IMG/VR virus record: IMGVR_UViG_3300020373_000003
Coordinates: 1 to 60,307 of that record
DNA length: 60,307 bases
Strand: one strand, 5' to 3'
Source of the DNA: a virus
The notes beneath the pieces are model-generated. The model was not told the origin of the DNA. It was given only the letters and a program-made list of their open reading frames with translations, and searched no databases. The translations under genes were made by a program, and so were the position numbers. This document shows, piece after piece, positions 14,108 to 23,308 of this stretch. How positions within the stretch are numbered: position 1 is the stretch's first letter; the number at the start of each line of letters is the position of its first letter.

Positions 14108-16657
14108 ATGGCCTCAATTTCAATTCCAGGTATAGGATCCGTTGAAGTTCCTGAATTTGCAACAGATTATACATTAAATCAAATATTATCTGTTCTTTCT
14201 AGTCAAGAATCTGAACGATTAAATGCATTAAGTGACATAGAAGGAGGCATAAGTCGAGAAGCAGGAATTTTACGAGCAAGTTTAGCAGAACAACGAGACA
14301 CAAGTTCAGATACCGGAGCATTAAAGAGAGCTCAACAAGCCGCAAATAAAACTAGTCTTCAAACGTTGCAACATATGAAAAAGCAACATAGAGATTTAGA
14401 AAAAGGGTTTGCAAAGTCTACTAGACTTTTACCTGTTCAAACATCACAAATTTTAAGAAGTGCGGCCTCTATGGTAGGAGGTAAAGGCATTAGTGATGTA
14501 TTAAGTATGATGCCTGGTAATTGGGGACAAGGTATAGCATTAGCAACAAAAGTTGTAGGAGAATTTGCAGATTCTCAACGTAGATTAACAGATGTTGGAT
14601 TTGGTTTAGGTACTTCAATTCTTAAAACAACAAAAGCAGTAGCAGGTTTTAATGTGCCATTAAGTGAAATAGAACGAATTTCAGGAACACATGCAGTAAC
14701 ATTGGATTATTTAAATGATGCTACAGGTCTTGCAATACAAGGCATGGAAAATTTTGAGAAGGATGGAGTTAAGCAAGGTATTGTAGCATTTGCCCAATTG
14801 TCTCATAGTGTTAGAAAAAGTATGGAGGCGTTTGGTAATTATGGATTTACTGTAACAGAAGTTGATTCGTACCTAGCTGAATATTTAGAATCTGATAGAA
14901 AACGAGGAATAAATGCAGACGTTTCAGTAAACAATTTAACAAGGAATTTTGAATCTTTAGCGATGGAAGTATCTGCGTATGCCGCCGATACAGGTAGAAA
15001 TCGTAAAGATTTAATGAAAGCCCAATTAGAAAATAAAAATAGAACCGATTCAGCTACATATTCTATGATGCTTAGAATGAAAGGTGAAGATGCCGCCGCA
15101 GAAACATTTGAAAAGAATTTAGAATTAATTACAAATGAAATGAAATCTCGATACGGAGATAATGCAGATGCAATGATTGATGCGTGGATACAAGCCCAAA
15201 CACAAGGCAGAGGATTAGAAGCAACTGCTGAAGGTGCAGAGTTTATGGCCATGTTAGGTCCAGCAGGTGCTGTTTTAGATCAAATGGCAAGATCAGGTGA
15301 AGCAATTGATCCTGCAACATTTAAACTATTTGATGATAAATTAAAAGAATCTGTAGATGCATATGATACCCAAAATTTTGCACTATTAGCAAAACAAAAA
15401 GAATCATTAAATATAGCCGCTAATATGATTATGTATAGTAGAGATACTTCAAAAGAATCTCGAGCTCAATGGTCGGCAGATATAGTACAAAAGGTAGCAC
15501 AACATAAAGCAGGGGAAACAATATTAAAAGCAAATGAAGCAATGGTTGAAATAACAACCAATCTTCAAGCAGGATTAGTAAGTGTAACAGATGCTTTAGT
15601 AGGAAATGAAGGAGCACTTTCAGGACAATTACAAAAAGCAATTACATCGGTAGGTCAATTTTCAGATGCTGTTGGCTTATTTGCTAAAGGCGAAACATTA
15701 CAAGCGGCACAACAAGTTGGACAAATGATTGCAGATAATCCTTGGCAATTTTTGTTAGGAACTATGGGTTCATCAATGGGATTATTAGGTGCTCTCGGCG
15801 TTGGTGGTGCAAAAGCAATTCCTGGAGGAATGTTGTCCGGAGCAGGACAAGGAAGACTTGCCACAGAGTTAGCGGCCCAGAATGTAGCAGGTGGTTCAGT
15901 ACAAGGCGGCAATTGGGTTGATAAAGCAGGGGGAAAAACTGCTATAAAAGATGGAAAATTTAATTTAAATGGTGTTGAATATGAAATGAAAAATGGTAAG
16001 CCTACACCAACTGCTAAAGGTATAAAATCAATTAGAGGTGGTGGCAAGCCAGGAGCCGGAACTGTTGGAGGATTATTTACATTAGCAATGGCCGCTTATG
16101 GAGGATATCAAGAGTATAGTGCTGAAAAAGAAGGATTTGCTTCTAGAACTGAAGGTATGGATACAAAGAGTGCAAAATATAAAGAATTAGAGGCAAAATC
16201 TGAGGAAAGAATACAACAAATTGTTAAAAATACTTTAGCAAAAGGTGGAGGAGGTGCCCTTGGTGGTGCGGCAATGGGTACTTTAATGGGAATGTTTACA
16301 GCAAACCCAATACTAATGGGAATTGCAGGAATGACAGGAGCCTATGTAGGATGGGAACTTGGTGATGAAATGACTAAGGTTGACCAAAGTCAATATTCAA
16401 GTTACGTGGGCGACATGTCAAAACGAACAAAAGCAGAAACATCTATGTCTTCTGAGGAAATAAAAACTAGATATCAACGTGATGCAAAAATGCAACAGGC
16501 CCAAACTGATCCTACTTATTTAAAATTAGAAGCAATAAGAAAATTATTAGAAGATATGGGCGGTGATGTATCAGTAACAGCGGGAGCAACATCATCAACT
16601 GCTATAGATACAAAAAAGAATAATCAAAACACCCCGAGTGGAGTTCACCCCCCATAA
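14108..16657 (+). CDS. tail tape-measure-like protein
   Basis: An 849-residue protein with a long, mostly helical body of low aromatic content and two hydrophobic, Gly/Ala-rich segments in the C-terminal half. One is near residues 545-580 (FLLGTMGSSMGLLGALGVGG) and one near 715-760 (GGALGGAAMGTLMGMF and a following stretch). Long helical rods with hydrophobic patches are typical of tape-measure proteins, which set tail length and enter the host membrane at ejection. If the usual rule of about 1.5 angstrom per residue holds, the tail would be near 125 nm. It is divergent from the hub gene gp26, as expected for a gp29 counterpart, but T4 gp29 itself is shorter (590). An alternative is another large internal virion protein. 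Confidence 0.6.
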   Translation: MASISIPGIGSVEVPEFATDYTLNQILSVLSSQESERLNALSDIEGGISREAGILRASLAEQRDTSSDTGALKRAQQAANKTSLQTLQHMKKQHRDLEKGFAKSTRLLPVQTSQILRSAASMVGGKGISDVLSMMPGNWGQGIALATKVVGEFADSQRRLTDVGFGLGTSILKTTKAVAGFNVPLSEIERISGTHAVTLDYLNDATGLAIQGMENFEKDGVKQGIVAFAQLSHSVRKSMEAFGNYGFTVTEVDSYLAEYLESDRKRGINADVSVNNLTRNFESLAMEVSAYAADTGRNRKDLMKAQLENKNRTDSATYSMMLRMKGEDAAAETFEKNLELITNEMKSRYGDNADAMIDAWIQAQTQGRGLEATAEGAEFMAMLGPAGAVLDQMARSGEAIDPATFKLFDDKLKESVDAYDTQNFALLAKQKESLNIAANMIMYSRDTSKESRAQWSADIVQKVAQHKAGETILKANEAMVEITTNLQAGLVSVTDALVGNEGALSGQLQKAITSVGQFSDAVGLFAKGETLQAAQQVGQMIADNPWQFLLGTMGSSMGLLGALGVGGAKAIPGGMLSGAGQGRLATELAAQNVAGGSVQGGNWVDKAGGKTAIKDGKFNLNGVEYEMKNGKPTPTAKGIKSIRGGGKPGAGTVGGLFTLAMAAYGGYQEYSAEKEGFASRTEGMDTKSAKYKELEAKSEERIQQIVKNTLAKGGGGALGGAAMGTLMGMFTANPILMGIAGMTGAYVGWELGDEMTKVDQSQYSSYVGDMSKRTKAETSMSSEEIKTRYQRDAKMQQAQTDPTYLKLEAIRKLLEDMGGDVSVTAGATSSTAIDTKKNNQNTPSGVHPP

Positions 16658-16668
16658 TAATTAAATGG

Positions 16669-16697
16669 TTGACAAAACACATATAAGAGCATATAAT
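16669..16697 (+). promoter_or_regulatory. consensus sigma70 promoter upstream of the portal gene
   Basis: TTGACA (16669-16674) and TATAAT (16692-16697) are both perfect and spaced by 17 bases. The -10 shares its last base with a perfect late box (16697-16704), so the head operon appears to have a dual promoter usable by both host and gp55 holoenzymes. Confidence 0.75.
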
Positions 16698-16704
16698 ATA
16701 AATA
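16697..16704 (+). promoter_or_regulatory. late promoter box TATAAATA upstream of the portal gene
   Basis: Perfect TATAAATA, 17 bases before the gp20 ATG, following the sigma70 -10 hexamer with a one-base overlap. Confidence 0.65.
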
Positions 16705-16721
16705 TTACTATAGGATAATAT

Positions 16722-18446
16722 ATGAGCTGGAAAAAACATTTTACAGTATACCAATTCGGTAATACTAAAAAAGTAGGACAATCACATACAAGTGCAAGTA
16801 AATTTGGTTCTTGGTTACCTGAAGTTTATACAGGACAACCTAATAGAATTGAACGTTATGTTCAGTATGACCAAATGGATATCGATTCCGAGGTTAATGC
16901 GGCCTTGGATACTATTGCAGAATTTTCAACACAATTTGCAGATAAAACAAATATACCTTTTGAAGTTGAATGGAAAGAAGATTCAACTGAAACAGAAGTT
17001 GCATTATTAGAAAAAGCATTAGAACAATGGAATAATTTAAACGATTGGGATAAACGTATTTGGAGAATATTTAGAAATACATGCAAATACGGAGATCAAT
17101 TTTTTATTCGAGACCCAGAAACATACGAATGGAATTGGTGTAATCCAATGGATGTTACAAAAGTTATTATTAATGAAGCAAAAGGTAAAGAACCTGAACA
17201 ATACATTATTCGTAATTTAGCATTAAATTTACAAGAAAAAACAGCATCAAATATTATTCCACATAGTGATCAATTTGCATCAGTTACCGCTATGCAACGA
17301 GGTGGTATTATAGATAGAGGTGCATATGGTACAGGCAGTGGTCATAGTCAAAGTGGCTATGGTGGCGGAGAACAAGAAGAATACGGGGTTGATGCAAATC
17401 ATATAGTACATTTAGGAATGACAGAAGGCATGGATATTAATTGGCCTTTTGGTCAGAGCATTCTTGATCCGGTGTTTAAAACGTACAAACAAAAAGAATT
17501 ATTAGAAGATTCTATCATAATTTATCGAGTACAGCGAGCTCCAGAGCGTAGAGTATTTTACATAGATGTGGGAAACATGCCATCACATAAAGCAATGGGA
17601 TTTGTAGAACGTGTGAAAAATGAAATCCACCAACGTAGAATACCTAATAAGACTGGAGGCGGAACTACGATTATGGATGCTAGTTACAATCCTCTTTCGA
17701 TAATGGAAGATTACTTTTTTGCACAAACGGCAGAAGGAAGAGGATCTAAAGTTGAAGTGTTACCGGGAGGTGAGAACTTAGGACAGATAGATGATTTAAG
17801 GTATTTTACTAATAAAATTTTAAGAGCGTTAAGAGTGCCTAGCTCTTACCTCCCTACTGGTCCAGATGATGGAACCTCAAGTTATGTAGACGGACGAGTA
17901 GGAACTGCATTTATTCAAGAGTATAGATTTACAAAATATTGTCAACGTATACAAGCATTATTAGGACCTACATTTGATAAAGAATTTAAACTCTTTTTAA
18001 AGTGGAAAGGTATTAATATTGATTCAGGTACGTTTGAACTTAGATTTACAGATCCACAGAGCTTTAGTCAATATAGAGAAGTAGAAGTTGACCAAGCAAG
18101 ATCAGCAGTATTCAGTGGACTTGCTGAAGCACCATTTATGTCTAAACGTTTTGCATTAAAAAAATACCTAGGACTTACAGAAGATGAAATTGTAGAAAAT
18201 GAACAAATGTGGAGACAAGAAAATGGTGAACAGGATACACAATTAGATCCTGAAAGTGATATGAGTGGATTAGGAGCAGTAGGTGTTCAACCTATGGATC
18301 CAAATATGATGCAACCTATGGAACCCGAACCTCTGCCAGGAGAAGATCCAATGGCACCAGGTCCCGGAGGAGTAGCAGGTGCAGATGGAGCGGCCTCTCC
18401 AATTACTGGAAATGAACTACCAGGAGCCCCAGGAGCAGTACAATGA
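16722..18446 (+). CDS. gp20: gp20-like portal protein
   Basis: The 574-residue protein has the T4 portal signature throughout. It includes PNRIERYVQYDQMDIDSEV near residues 40-58, the DTIAEFSTQ helix, FRNTCKYGDQFF, and GMTEGMDINWPFGQSILDPVFKTY. Further on are the RAPERRVFYIDVGNMP clip strand and PSSYLPTGPDDGTSSYVDGR near residue 385. It forms the dodecameric gate for DNA packaging and ejection. It carries a low-complexity Pro/Met/Glu C-terminal tail (from about 505) typical of marine versions. It starts the head-gene run 20-core-21-22-23 and overlaps the next gene by four bases. Confidence 0.95.
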   Translation: MSWKKHFTVYQFGNTKKVGQSHTSASKFGSWLPEVYTGQPNRIERYVQYDQMDIDSEVNAALDTIAEFSTQFADKTNIPFEVEWKEDSTETEVALLEKALEQWNNLNDWDKRIWRIFRNTCKYGDQFFIRDPETYEWNWCNPMDVTKVIINEAKGKEPEQYIIRNLALNLQEKTASNIIPHSDQFASVTAMQRGGIIDRGAYGTGSGHSQSGYGGGEQEEYGVDANHIVHLGMTEGMDINWPFGQSILDPVFKTYKQKELLEDSIIIYRVQRAPERRVFYIDVGNMPSHKAMGFVERVKNEIHQRRIPNKTGGGTTIMDASYNPLSIMEDYFFAQTAEGRGSKVEVLPGGENLGQIDDLRYFTNKILRALRVPSSYLPTGPDDGTSSYVDGRVGTAFIQEYRFTKYCQRIQALLGPTFDKEFKLFLKWKGINIDSGTFELRFTDPQSFSQYREVEVDQARSAVFSGLAEAPFMSKRFALKKYLGLTEDEIVENEQMWRQENGEQDTQLDPESDMSGLGAVGVQPMDPNMMQPMEPEPLPGEDPMAPGPGGVAGADGAASPITGNELPGAPGAVQ

Positions 18447-18703
18447 AAAACTATGTAGATATGATGAAAGAATTTAGACAGTTATCAGAAGCACCTCATT
18501 CAGATAATGTGGGCACACAATACGAAGTAATAGAAGATCAATCAAAATATGAATATGATGATAGTAGACGTCCTCGATTAACTCTTACACATTTAAATAA
18601 ATTAAAGAAAATGCGTAAGTTAAAAAAGCTAGATCTTGATAAAAGATACAAATTTTTTAAAGAAATTTACGGAATTCCACCAGCACCGCCTCCAACTATG
18701 TAA
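18443..18703 (+). CDS. small basic prohead-associated protein
   Basis: An 86-residue protein starting within the portal stop (ATGA). The N-terminus MKNYVDMMKEFRQLSEAP resembles the capsid-targeting leader of T4 internal head proteins, and RQLSE-A fits the L-x-E cleavage rule of the gp21 protease. The middle is a very basic helix (LNKLKKMRKLKKLDLDKR) and the end is Pro-rich. Position between portal and core matches T4 genes 67/68. I infer a minor core or DNA-binding internal head protein; the family is not firmly recognised. Confidence 0.6.
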   Translation: MKNYVDMMKEFRQLSEAPHSDNVGTQYEVIEDQSKYEYDDSRRPRLTLTHLNKLKKMRKLKKLDLDKRYKFFKEIYGIPPAPPPTM

Positions 18704-18805
18704 TTTTTTTCCAAAAAAGGCAATTTTTAGACCTCTTTCTAATACATTTTCACCTCAAATTGTAAATACTATAGTTTCAAAGAACGCTTTCTTTAGGAGT
18801 AAAAT

Positions 18806-19684
18806 ATGACCACGAGAGAAAAACTTGAAAAGGTCCTCGAATTTATCATAAACGAGGAAAATGAAAAGGCCAGCGACCTCCTTCATGATGTATTTGTGGA
18901 AAAGGCTCGAGGCATTTACGAAGAGATTGCAACCGAAGACGAAGATCTTGAGGAAGCAACAGAAGAAGAAGTCGAGGAAGCAAAATCCGACGACGATAAA
19001 GAAGACAAAGAACAAGTAGACGAAGCAGACATTCAAGATCAATTTGCAGACGAAGTCGAAACCGACAGCGAACAAATTGACCAAGAAGAAGTAGCCGAAG
19101 AAGATCCAATGGCTGACGAATTACCTATGGATGATGAAATGGGTGATGAAGCAGGCGAAGATCCTGTAGAAGATGCTTTTATGAATGTTGAAGATGCTTT
19201 AGACGAACTTAAAGCTGAATTTGCTCAATTGATGGGTGATGAAGAGCCTATGGATGATGAAATGGGTGACGCACCAGTTGATGACATGAGCGACATGGTT
19301 GATGCAGAAGAAGAAGATGCATTAATGATGGGTGGCAACGATGAAGAGCCAGTAGAAGAAGAACTTGATTACGAACAAGTTGGTGAAGGTGCAGTAAATG
19401 TTCCAGATCCAAATATGAGCGAAACAGGTTTTGCAGCCGCTGGTGGATCTACCGGAGCAGTAGGTAGTAAATCCCCTGTAGCAGGTAAAAATGATATGGG
19501 CGGAAACGTTGTTAAAGTTAATGATGGCTCCGAAGGCGATCATGGTGACAATGCTGTTAAAGAAGATAACGCAGGGAACGTAAATGTACCAGGCGGAAAA
19601 GCCGGAAAAGCACAATCAAACGTAGCCGATCCAAAAAACAGTGAAGAAGCAAGTAATAAAAAATCACCAATAGATGGTTCGTAA
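18806..19684 (+). CDS. acidic prohead core protein
   Basis: The 292-residue protein is extremely acidic. An N-terminal helical part (EKLEKVLEFIINEENEKASD, with the FVEKARGIYEEI helix next) is followed by more than 150 residues dominated by Glu/Asp, including two near repeats of EPMDDEMGD / LPMDDEMGD. The C-terminus is Gly/Asn/Lys-rich. Acidic core proteins (gp67/gp68 type) fill the prohead and are cut to peptides by gp21. Its place just before the protease supports this role. A hairpin (AAAGAA/TTCTTT) lies just upstream of its AGGAG ribosome site and could modulate translation. Confidence 0.7.
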   Translation: MTTREKLEKVLEFIINEENEKASDLLHDVFVEKARGIYEEIATEDEDLEEATEEEVEEAKSDDDKEDKEQVDEADIQDQFADEVETDSEQIDQEEVAEEDPMADELPMDDEMGDEAGEDPVEDAFMNVEDALDELKAEFAQLMGDEEPMDDEMGDAPVDDMSDMVDAEEEDALMMGGNDEEPVEEELDYEQVGEGAVNVPDPNMSETGFAAAGGSTGAVGSKSPVAGKNDMGGNVVKVNDGSEGDHGDNAVKEDNAGNVNVPGGKAGKAQSNVADPKNSEEASNKKSPIDGS

Positions 19685-19695
19685 GGAAAAAATAA

Positions 19696-20325
19696 ATGGG
19701 CGTAACATTAGTAGAAAAATTAAGTTTTGATCAAGCTAATATACAAGTAGAATCCGTTGATGACAATGGAACAAAGAATCTCTTTATGAGAGGTGTCTTT
19801 ATTCAAGGTGATGTTAAAAATCAAAATCAACGGGTTTACCCAATTAACGAAATTAATAAAGCAGTAAAAACGCTAAAAGAAAAAATAACCTCAGGGTTTT
19901 CGGTATTAGGAGAAGCCGACCATCCAGAAGATCTAACAGTTAATTTAGATCGTGTTTCTCATGTAATAACAGAAATGGATATGCATGGAGCAGATGGAGT
20001 AGGAAAACTTAAAATTTTACCAACGCCTATGGGGAATCTAGTTAAAACACTATTAGAGAGTGGTGTTAAACTAGGAGTTAGTTCAAGGGGATCAGGAAAT
20101 GTCAGTGAAGGTGGAAAGGTCTCCGATTTTGAAATTGTGACAGTTGATATTGTCGCACAACCGAGTGCCCCTAACGCTTACCCGGATCCAATTTACGAGA
20201 AGCTGGAAAATTACAAAAAAGGCGGATCATTGTTGGAATTAGCTGAAGCGGTTAGGTATGATAAAAAGGCACAAAAGCACCTTACTAAAGGGATTACTAA
20301 TTTTATTAGTGATCTTAAATTTTAG
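19696..20325 (+). CDS. gp21: gp21-like prohead maturation protease
   Basis: The 209-residue serine protease shows the T4 gp21/herpesvirus-assemblin pattern: NQRVYPINEINKAV near 44-57, LGEADHPEDL with candidate catalytic His76, and GVSSRGSG with the nucleophile Ser at 129-130. It ends with VTVDIVAQPSAPNAYPDPIY, a conserved feature of the family. It degrades the core and trims the capsid proteins at (L/I)xE sites before DNA packaging. It sits between core and scaffold genes, with an AAGGA site and an 11-base spacer from the previous stop. Confidence 0.92.
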   Translation: MGVTLVEKLSFDQANIQVESVDDNGTKNLFMRGVFIQGDVKNQNQRVYPINEINKAVKTLKEKITSGFSVLGEADHPEDLTVNLDRVSHVITEMDMHGADGVGKLKILPTPMGNLVKTLLESGVKLGVSSRGSGNVSEGGKVSDFEIVTVDIVAQPSAPNAYPDPIYEKLENYKKGGSLLELAEAVRYDKKAQKHLTKGITNFISDLKF

Positions 20326-20336
20326 GAGAATTTAAT

Positions 20337-21473
20337 ATGGCAGACGCTTTTGAAGAACTATTAGGTGGAGACGTCCTGTCGGAAGATGTTAAAACTTCGT
20401 TAACAGAGGCTTGGGAAAAGAAATTAACCGAGGCTCGTGAGCAGATTACAAATGAAATCCGTGAAGAATTTGCTGGTCGTTACACAAACGATAAAGAGCA
20501 AATTGTTGAAGCAATGGATAACATGTTGACCGATGCTATTAAGCAAGAGGTTGAGGAATTTGCCCATGATAAAGGTGCATTAGTTGAAGCACGAGTTCAG
20601 TACAAACAAAAAATGCAAGAACACGCAGAAGTACTGGATAAGTTTTTAATGGATGCCCTGAAGAAGGAAATAACCGAACTCCGTGAGGATCGGAACACCC
20701 AAGGCACAAACTTCAAAAAACTAGAAGGTTTTGTCTTGAAACAGTTAACAAAAGAGTTGAATGAATTCCATACAGATAAACAATCTGTTGTAGAACAGAA
20801 GGTTAAACTGGTTAAGGAAGGAAAACAACTTTTACGTAATACAAAGGCTAATTTTGTCAAGAAGGCCGCCGAAAAAGTGGAGAGCATTGTTGAAAGCACG
20901 CTCAGAGGAGAAATTGGTTCCTTGAAAGAGGATATCAAATCAGCCCGAGAAAATGCTTTTGGAAGAAAAATGTTTGAAGCATTTGCGGCAGAATTTATGA
21001 CAAGTCACTTAGCTGAGGGGACAGAAGTTAAAAAACTGTCTCACAAACTTAAAGACATGGAAGGACAACTTGAAGAGGCGAATGTATCAATTTCGGCTAA
21101 ACAAGTAGAAATTTCAGAAGCACAAAAACAAGCTCGTATTGCAGAAGGTATGCAAGCACGAGATAAAGTTTTATCAGAATTGTTGACACCTCTTTCTAGA
21201 GATAAGAAAGAGATTATGGAAGATCTGTTATCAACAGTACAAACAGAAAATCTTAAAAAACAGTATGAAAAATACTTACCAACAGTTCTTAATGAAAATG
21301 TTAAAAAAGAAGCAAAAAGTACCGCTTCCAAAAAAACATTAAGAGAAAATGTACAGCCAAAAGCTAGAGCACAGAAAACTGTGATAACAGGTAATAAGCC
21401 AGTCCATGTATCCCCGGAAACGACGGATGCACAGGCTGAGATTATTAACCTTAGAAAACTAGCAGGATTATAA
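20337..21473 (+). CDS. gp22: gp22-like prohead core scaffolding protein
   Basis: A 378-residue, highly helical, charged protein with heptad-like Glu/Lys/Leu patterns along almost its whole length, no cysteines of note, and a final LRKLAGL segment that recurs in marine gp22 proteins. It is the major internal scaffold on which the gp23 shell assembles, and it is later destroyed by gp21. The position between protease and major capsid gene is diagnostic. The gene starts with a GGAGAATTTAAT ribosome site 11 bases after gp21. Confidence 0.85.
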   Translation: MADAFEELLGGDVLSEDVKTSLTEAWEKKLTEAREQITNEIREEFAGRYTNDKEQIVEAMDNMLTDAIKQEVEEFAHDKGALVEARVQYKQKMQEHAEVLDKFLMDALKKEITELREDRNTQGTNFKKLEGFVLKQLTKELNEFHTDKQSVVEQKVKLVKEGKQLLRNTKANFVKKAAEKVESIVESTLRGEIGSLKEDIKSARENAFGRKMFEAFAAEFMTSHLAEGTEVKKLSHKLKDMEGQLEEANVSISAKQVEISEAQKQARIAEGMQARDKVLSELLTPLSRDKKEIMEDLLSTVQTENLKKQYEKYLPTVLNENVKKEAKSTASKKTLRENVQPKARAQKTVITGNKPVHVSPETTDAQAEIINLRKLAGL

Positions 21474-21492
21474 TTTTTAAGGAGAATTAATT

Positions 21493-22662
21493 ATGGCAGA
21501 CGCACTATTCGAGTCCAACTGGCAACCGACTAAGGACGCTCTGTGCGAGGGACTAGAAGGCAACAAAAGAACAGTAATGGAAACCACATTAGAAAATACA
21601 CGTCAAGCACTGATGGAGACAGCAGGCGCAGGCGCAACTAATGCAGGTAACGTTGCTACTTTAAATAAAGTTATCCTTCCTGTTATCAGAAGGGTAATGC
21701 CTACTGTTATCGCAAACGAGCTAATTGGTGTACAACCAATGACCGGTCCTGTAGGACAAATTCATACTCTGCGTGTAAGATATGCAGATACAGATAACGG
21801 AGCAACCGCGGGTGAAGAAGCATTGAGCCCATTTAAGATTGCTAACGCTTATTCTGGATTACCAGGCGGAAGTGCCGCTCCTAGCGCCACAGGCGTTATG
21901 GAGGGGATTCCTGGTAATAAAATGTCAATCCAAATCTTGAAGCAAACAGTTGAAGCGAAAACTCGCAGACTGTCCGCTCGTTGGACCTTTGAAGCATCTC
22001 AGGATGCCCAAAGCCAGCATGGTATTGATGTTGAGGCCGAAGTAATGGCCGCTCTTGCACAAGAGATTACCACAGAAATCGATCAAGAGATTATCGGTTC
22101 TTTAACAACTTTATCAGGAACAGCAGTTGACACATATGACCAAGCCGCTGTTTCAGGTACAGCAACTTTTGTTGGTGACGAACACGCCGCATTAGCAGTT
22201 CTGGTAAACAGAGCCGCTAACATTATCGCCGCACGTACAAGACGTGGAGCAGGTAACTGGGTAGTTGTTAGTCCTTTTGCATTAACAATACTTCAAAGTG
22301 CAACAACTTCAGCGTTCGCAAGAACAACTGAAGGTACTTTTGAAGCACCAACTAACACAAAATTTGTTGGAACTTTAAATAGTTCAGTTCGTGTTTATGT
22401 AAATCAGTATGCCGCAGATAGCGCCGCAGTACTGGTTGGTTATAAGGGCCCAGGGGAAATGGATGCCGCAAGTTTTTATTGCCCATACATTCCGCTGATG
22501 AGCTCCGGGGTCGTGCTTGATCCAAGTTCATTCGAACCAGTCGTTTCATTTATGACACGTTATGGTTATGTTGAGCTTTCGAACCAAGCTTCATCCTTGG
22601 GTAACGCCGCTGACTACTTGGCAAATATTGCCGTTACTAACGCAAACGTTAAGTTTCAGTAA
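21493..22662 (+). CDS. gp23: gp23-like major capsid protein (short form)
   Basis: The 389-residue protein has the gp23 core: ATLNKVILPVIRRVMPTVIA, VEAKTRRLSARWTFEASQDA, EITTEIDQEII and GYKGPGEMDAASFYCPYIPL. It ends with FMTRYGYVELSNQASSLGN near the C-terminus. It is far shorter than T4 gp23 (521), mainly lacking insertions in the middle, as in distant marine groups. A candidate gp21 cleavage site is LME-T at residues 40-43 (after Glu42), which would leave a mature N-terminus TAGAGATNAG. Ribosome site AAGGAG. A strong UUCG-loop terminator follows. Confidence 0.93.
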   Translation: MADALFESNWQPTKDALCEGLEGNKRTVMETTLENTRQALMETAGAGATNAGNVATLNKVILPVIRRVMPTVIANELIGVQPMTGPVGQIHTLRVRYADTDNGATAGEEALSPFKIANAYSGLPGGSAAPSATGVMEGIPGNKMSIQILKQTVEAKTRRLSARWTFEASQDAQSQHGIDVEAEVMAALAQEITTEIDQEIIGSLTTLSGTAVDTYDQAAVSGTATFVGDEHAALAVLVNRAANIIAARTRRGAGNWVVVSPFALTILQSATTSAFARTTEGTFEAPTNTKFVGTLNSSVRVYVNQYAADSAAVLVGYKGPGEMDAASFYCPYIPLMSSGVVLDPSSFEPVVSFMTRYGYVELSNQASSLGNAADYLANIAVTNANVKFQ

Positions 22663-22683
22663 ACCGTTACTTTATTGGTTACT

Positions 22684-22715
22684 AAAGGGTATATCTTCGG
22701 ATATACCCTTTTTTT
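22684..22715 (+). terminator. intrinsic terminator after the capsid gene
   Basis: A perfect 12-pair stem (22684-22695 with 22700-22711) closed by a UUCG tetraloop is followed by a run of T. It ends the head-gene transcript 22 bases after the gp23 stop. Confidence 0.92.
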
Positions 22716-22756
22716 ATCATACCATCATACCATTATATTATACTATTATATTATTG

Positions 22757-22764
22757 ATAAATAT
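22757..22764 (+). promoter_or_regulatory. late promoter box ATAAATAT
   Basis: ATAAATAT lies between the capsid terminator and the next gene, 67 bases before the ATG at 22832. The leader in between contains short inverted repeats (GGGTATACCC). Confidence 0.6.
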
Positions 22765-22831
22765 TATTGCCCGAAAGGGTTTATGGGGTATACCCACCCC
22801 GTAGTTGGATAGAACCACAAAGGAGAAACAA

Positions 22832-23224
22832 ATGGGAAGACCTATTAATAAAAGACACTTCGGTACCCCTGATGACGGTCTCGATTTTAAATGTAGATAT
22901 CATTACGGAACATTATCCGATGGCTGGATTCTTAAACAAGTCGGATCAAAACGTTTTAAGTGTACAAATAAAGCCGGTAACGATTATATTTGTACCTTAG
23001 TAGACAAAGCACAAGGATCATTAGCACAAGGCGAAATGTCTATTAGTGTTAAAGATAGTGCAGATAGTAATGCTATTAAGCGAATAACAAAAATTACAGG
23101 TAGACGAGTTACATTATCAGGTGGAACCCAGATACCTTGGGATTTTACTGGTGCAGGCGCAACTGTAGAGATGGAAGAAGCTGGAACAGACGAAGACAAC
23201 GCTGGAACAGATAACTTCGAATAA
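22832..23224 (+). CDS. virion structural protein, MGRPINKRHFG type
   Basis: A 130-residue protein beginning MGRPINKRHFG, an N-terminal signature recalled from an abundant but uncharacterised virion protein of marine T4-like phages. The body is beta-rich, with short strands and turns, two Cys (FKCR, FKCT), and a strongly acidic end (EEAGTDEDNAGTDNFE). I chose the ATG at 22832 because AAGGAG lies nine bases upstream and the GRPxNK motif begins there. The gene is a single-cistron unit bounded by terminators and a late promoter, so it is probably made in large amounts. A head or tail decoration role is an inference. Confidence 0.6.
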   Translation: MGRPINKRHFGTPDDGLDFKCRYHYGTLSDGWILKQVGSKRFKCTNKAGNDYICTLVDKAQGSLAQGEMSISVKDSADSNAIKRITKITGRRVTLSGGTQIPWDFTGAGATVEMEEAGTDEDNAGTDNFE

Positions 23225-23232
23225 TCAATTTT

Positions 23233-23260
23233 AAAATGGGGCATATTTTGCCCCATTTTT
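23233..23260 (+). terminator. intrinsic terminator
   Basis: An 11-pair stem AAAATGGGGCA / TGCCCCATTTT with a five-base loop (TATTT) ends in a T run, just after the structural gene at 22832-23224. The A-rich left arm may make it work in both directions. Confidence 0.88.
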
Positions 23261-23276
23261 ATCCTCACTTCGAGGG

Positions 23277-23284
23277 ATAAATAT
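23277..23284 (+). promoter_or_regulatory. late promoter box ATAAATAT
   Basis: ATAAATAT lies 24 bases before the ATG at 23309, directly after the terminator and a small CCTC/GAGG stem, starting the fibre operon. Confidence 0.6.
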
Positions 23285-23308
23285 TATTAATGGAGTGCAG
23301 GATGAATA

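Noticed and set aside
18755-19109. Leftward frames opposite the acidic prohead core gene
   Set aside because: They are mirror products of the Glu/Asp-rich codons and encode improbable Phe/Leu/Arg-rich proteins without ribosome sites.
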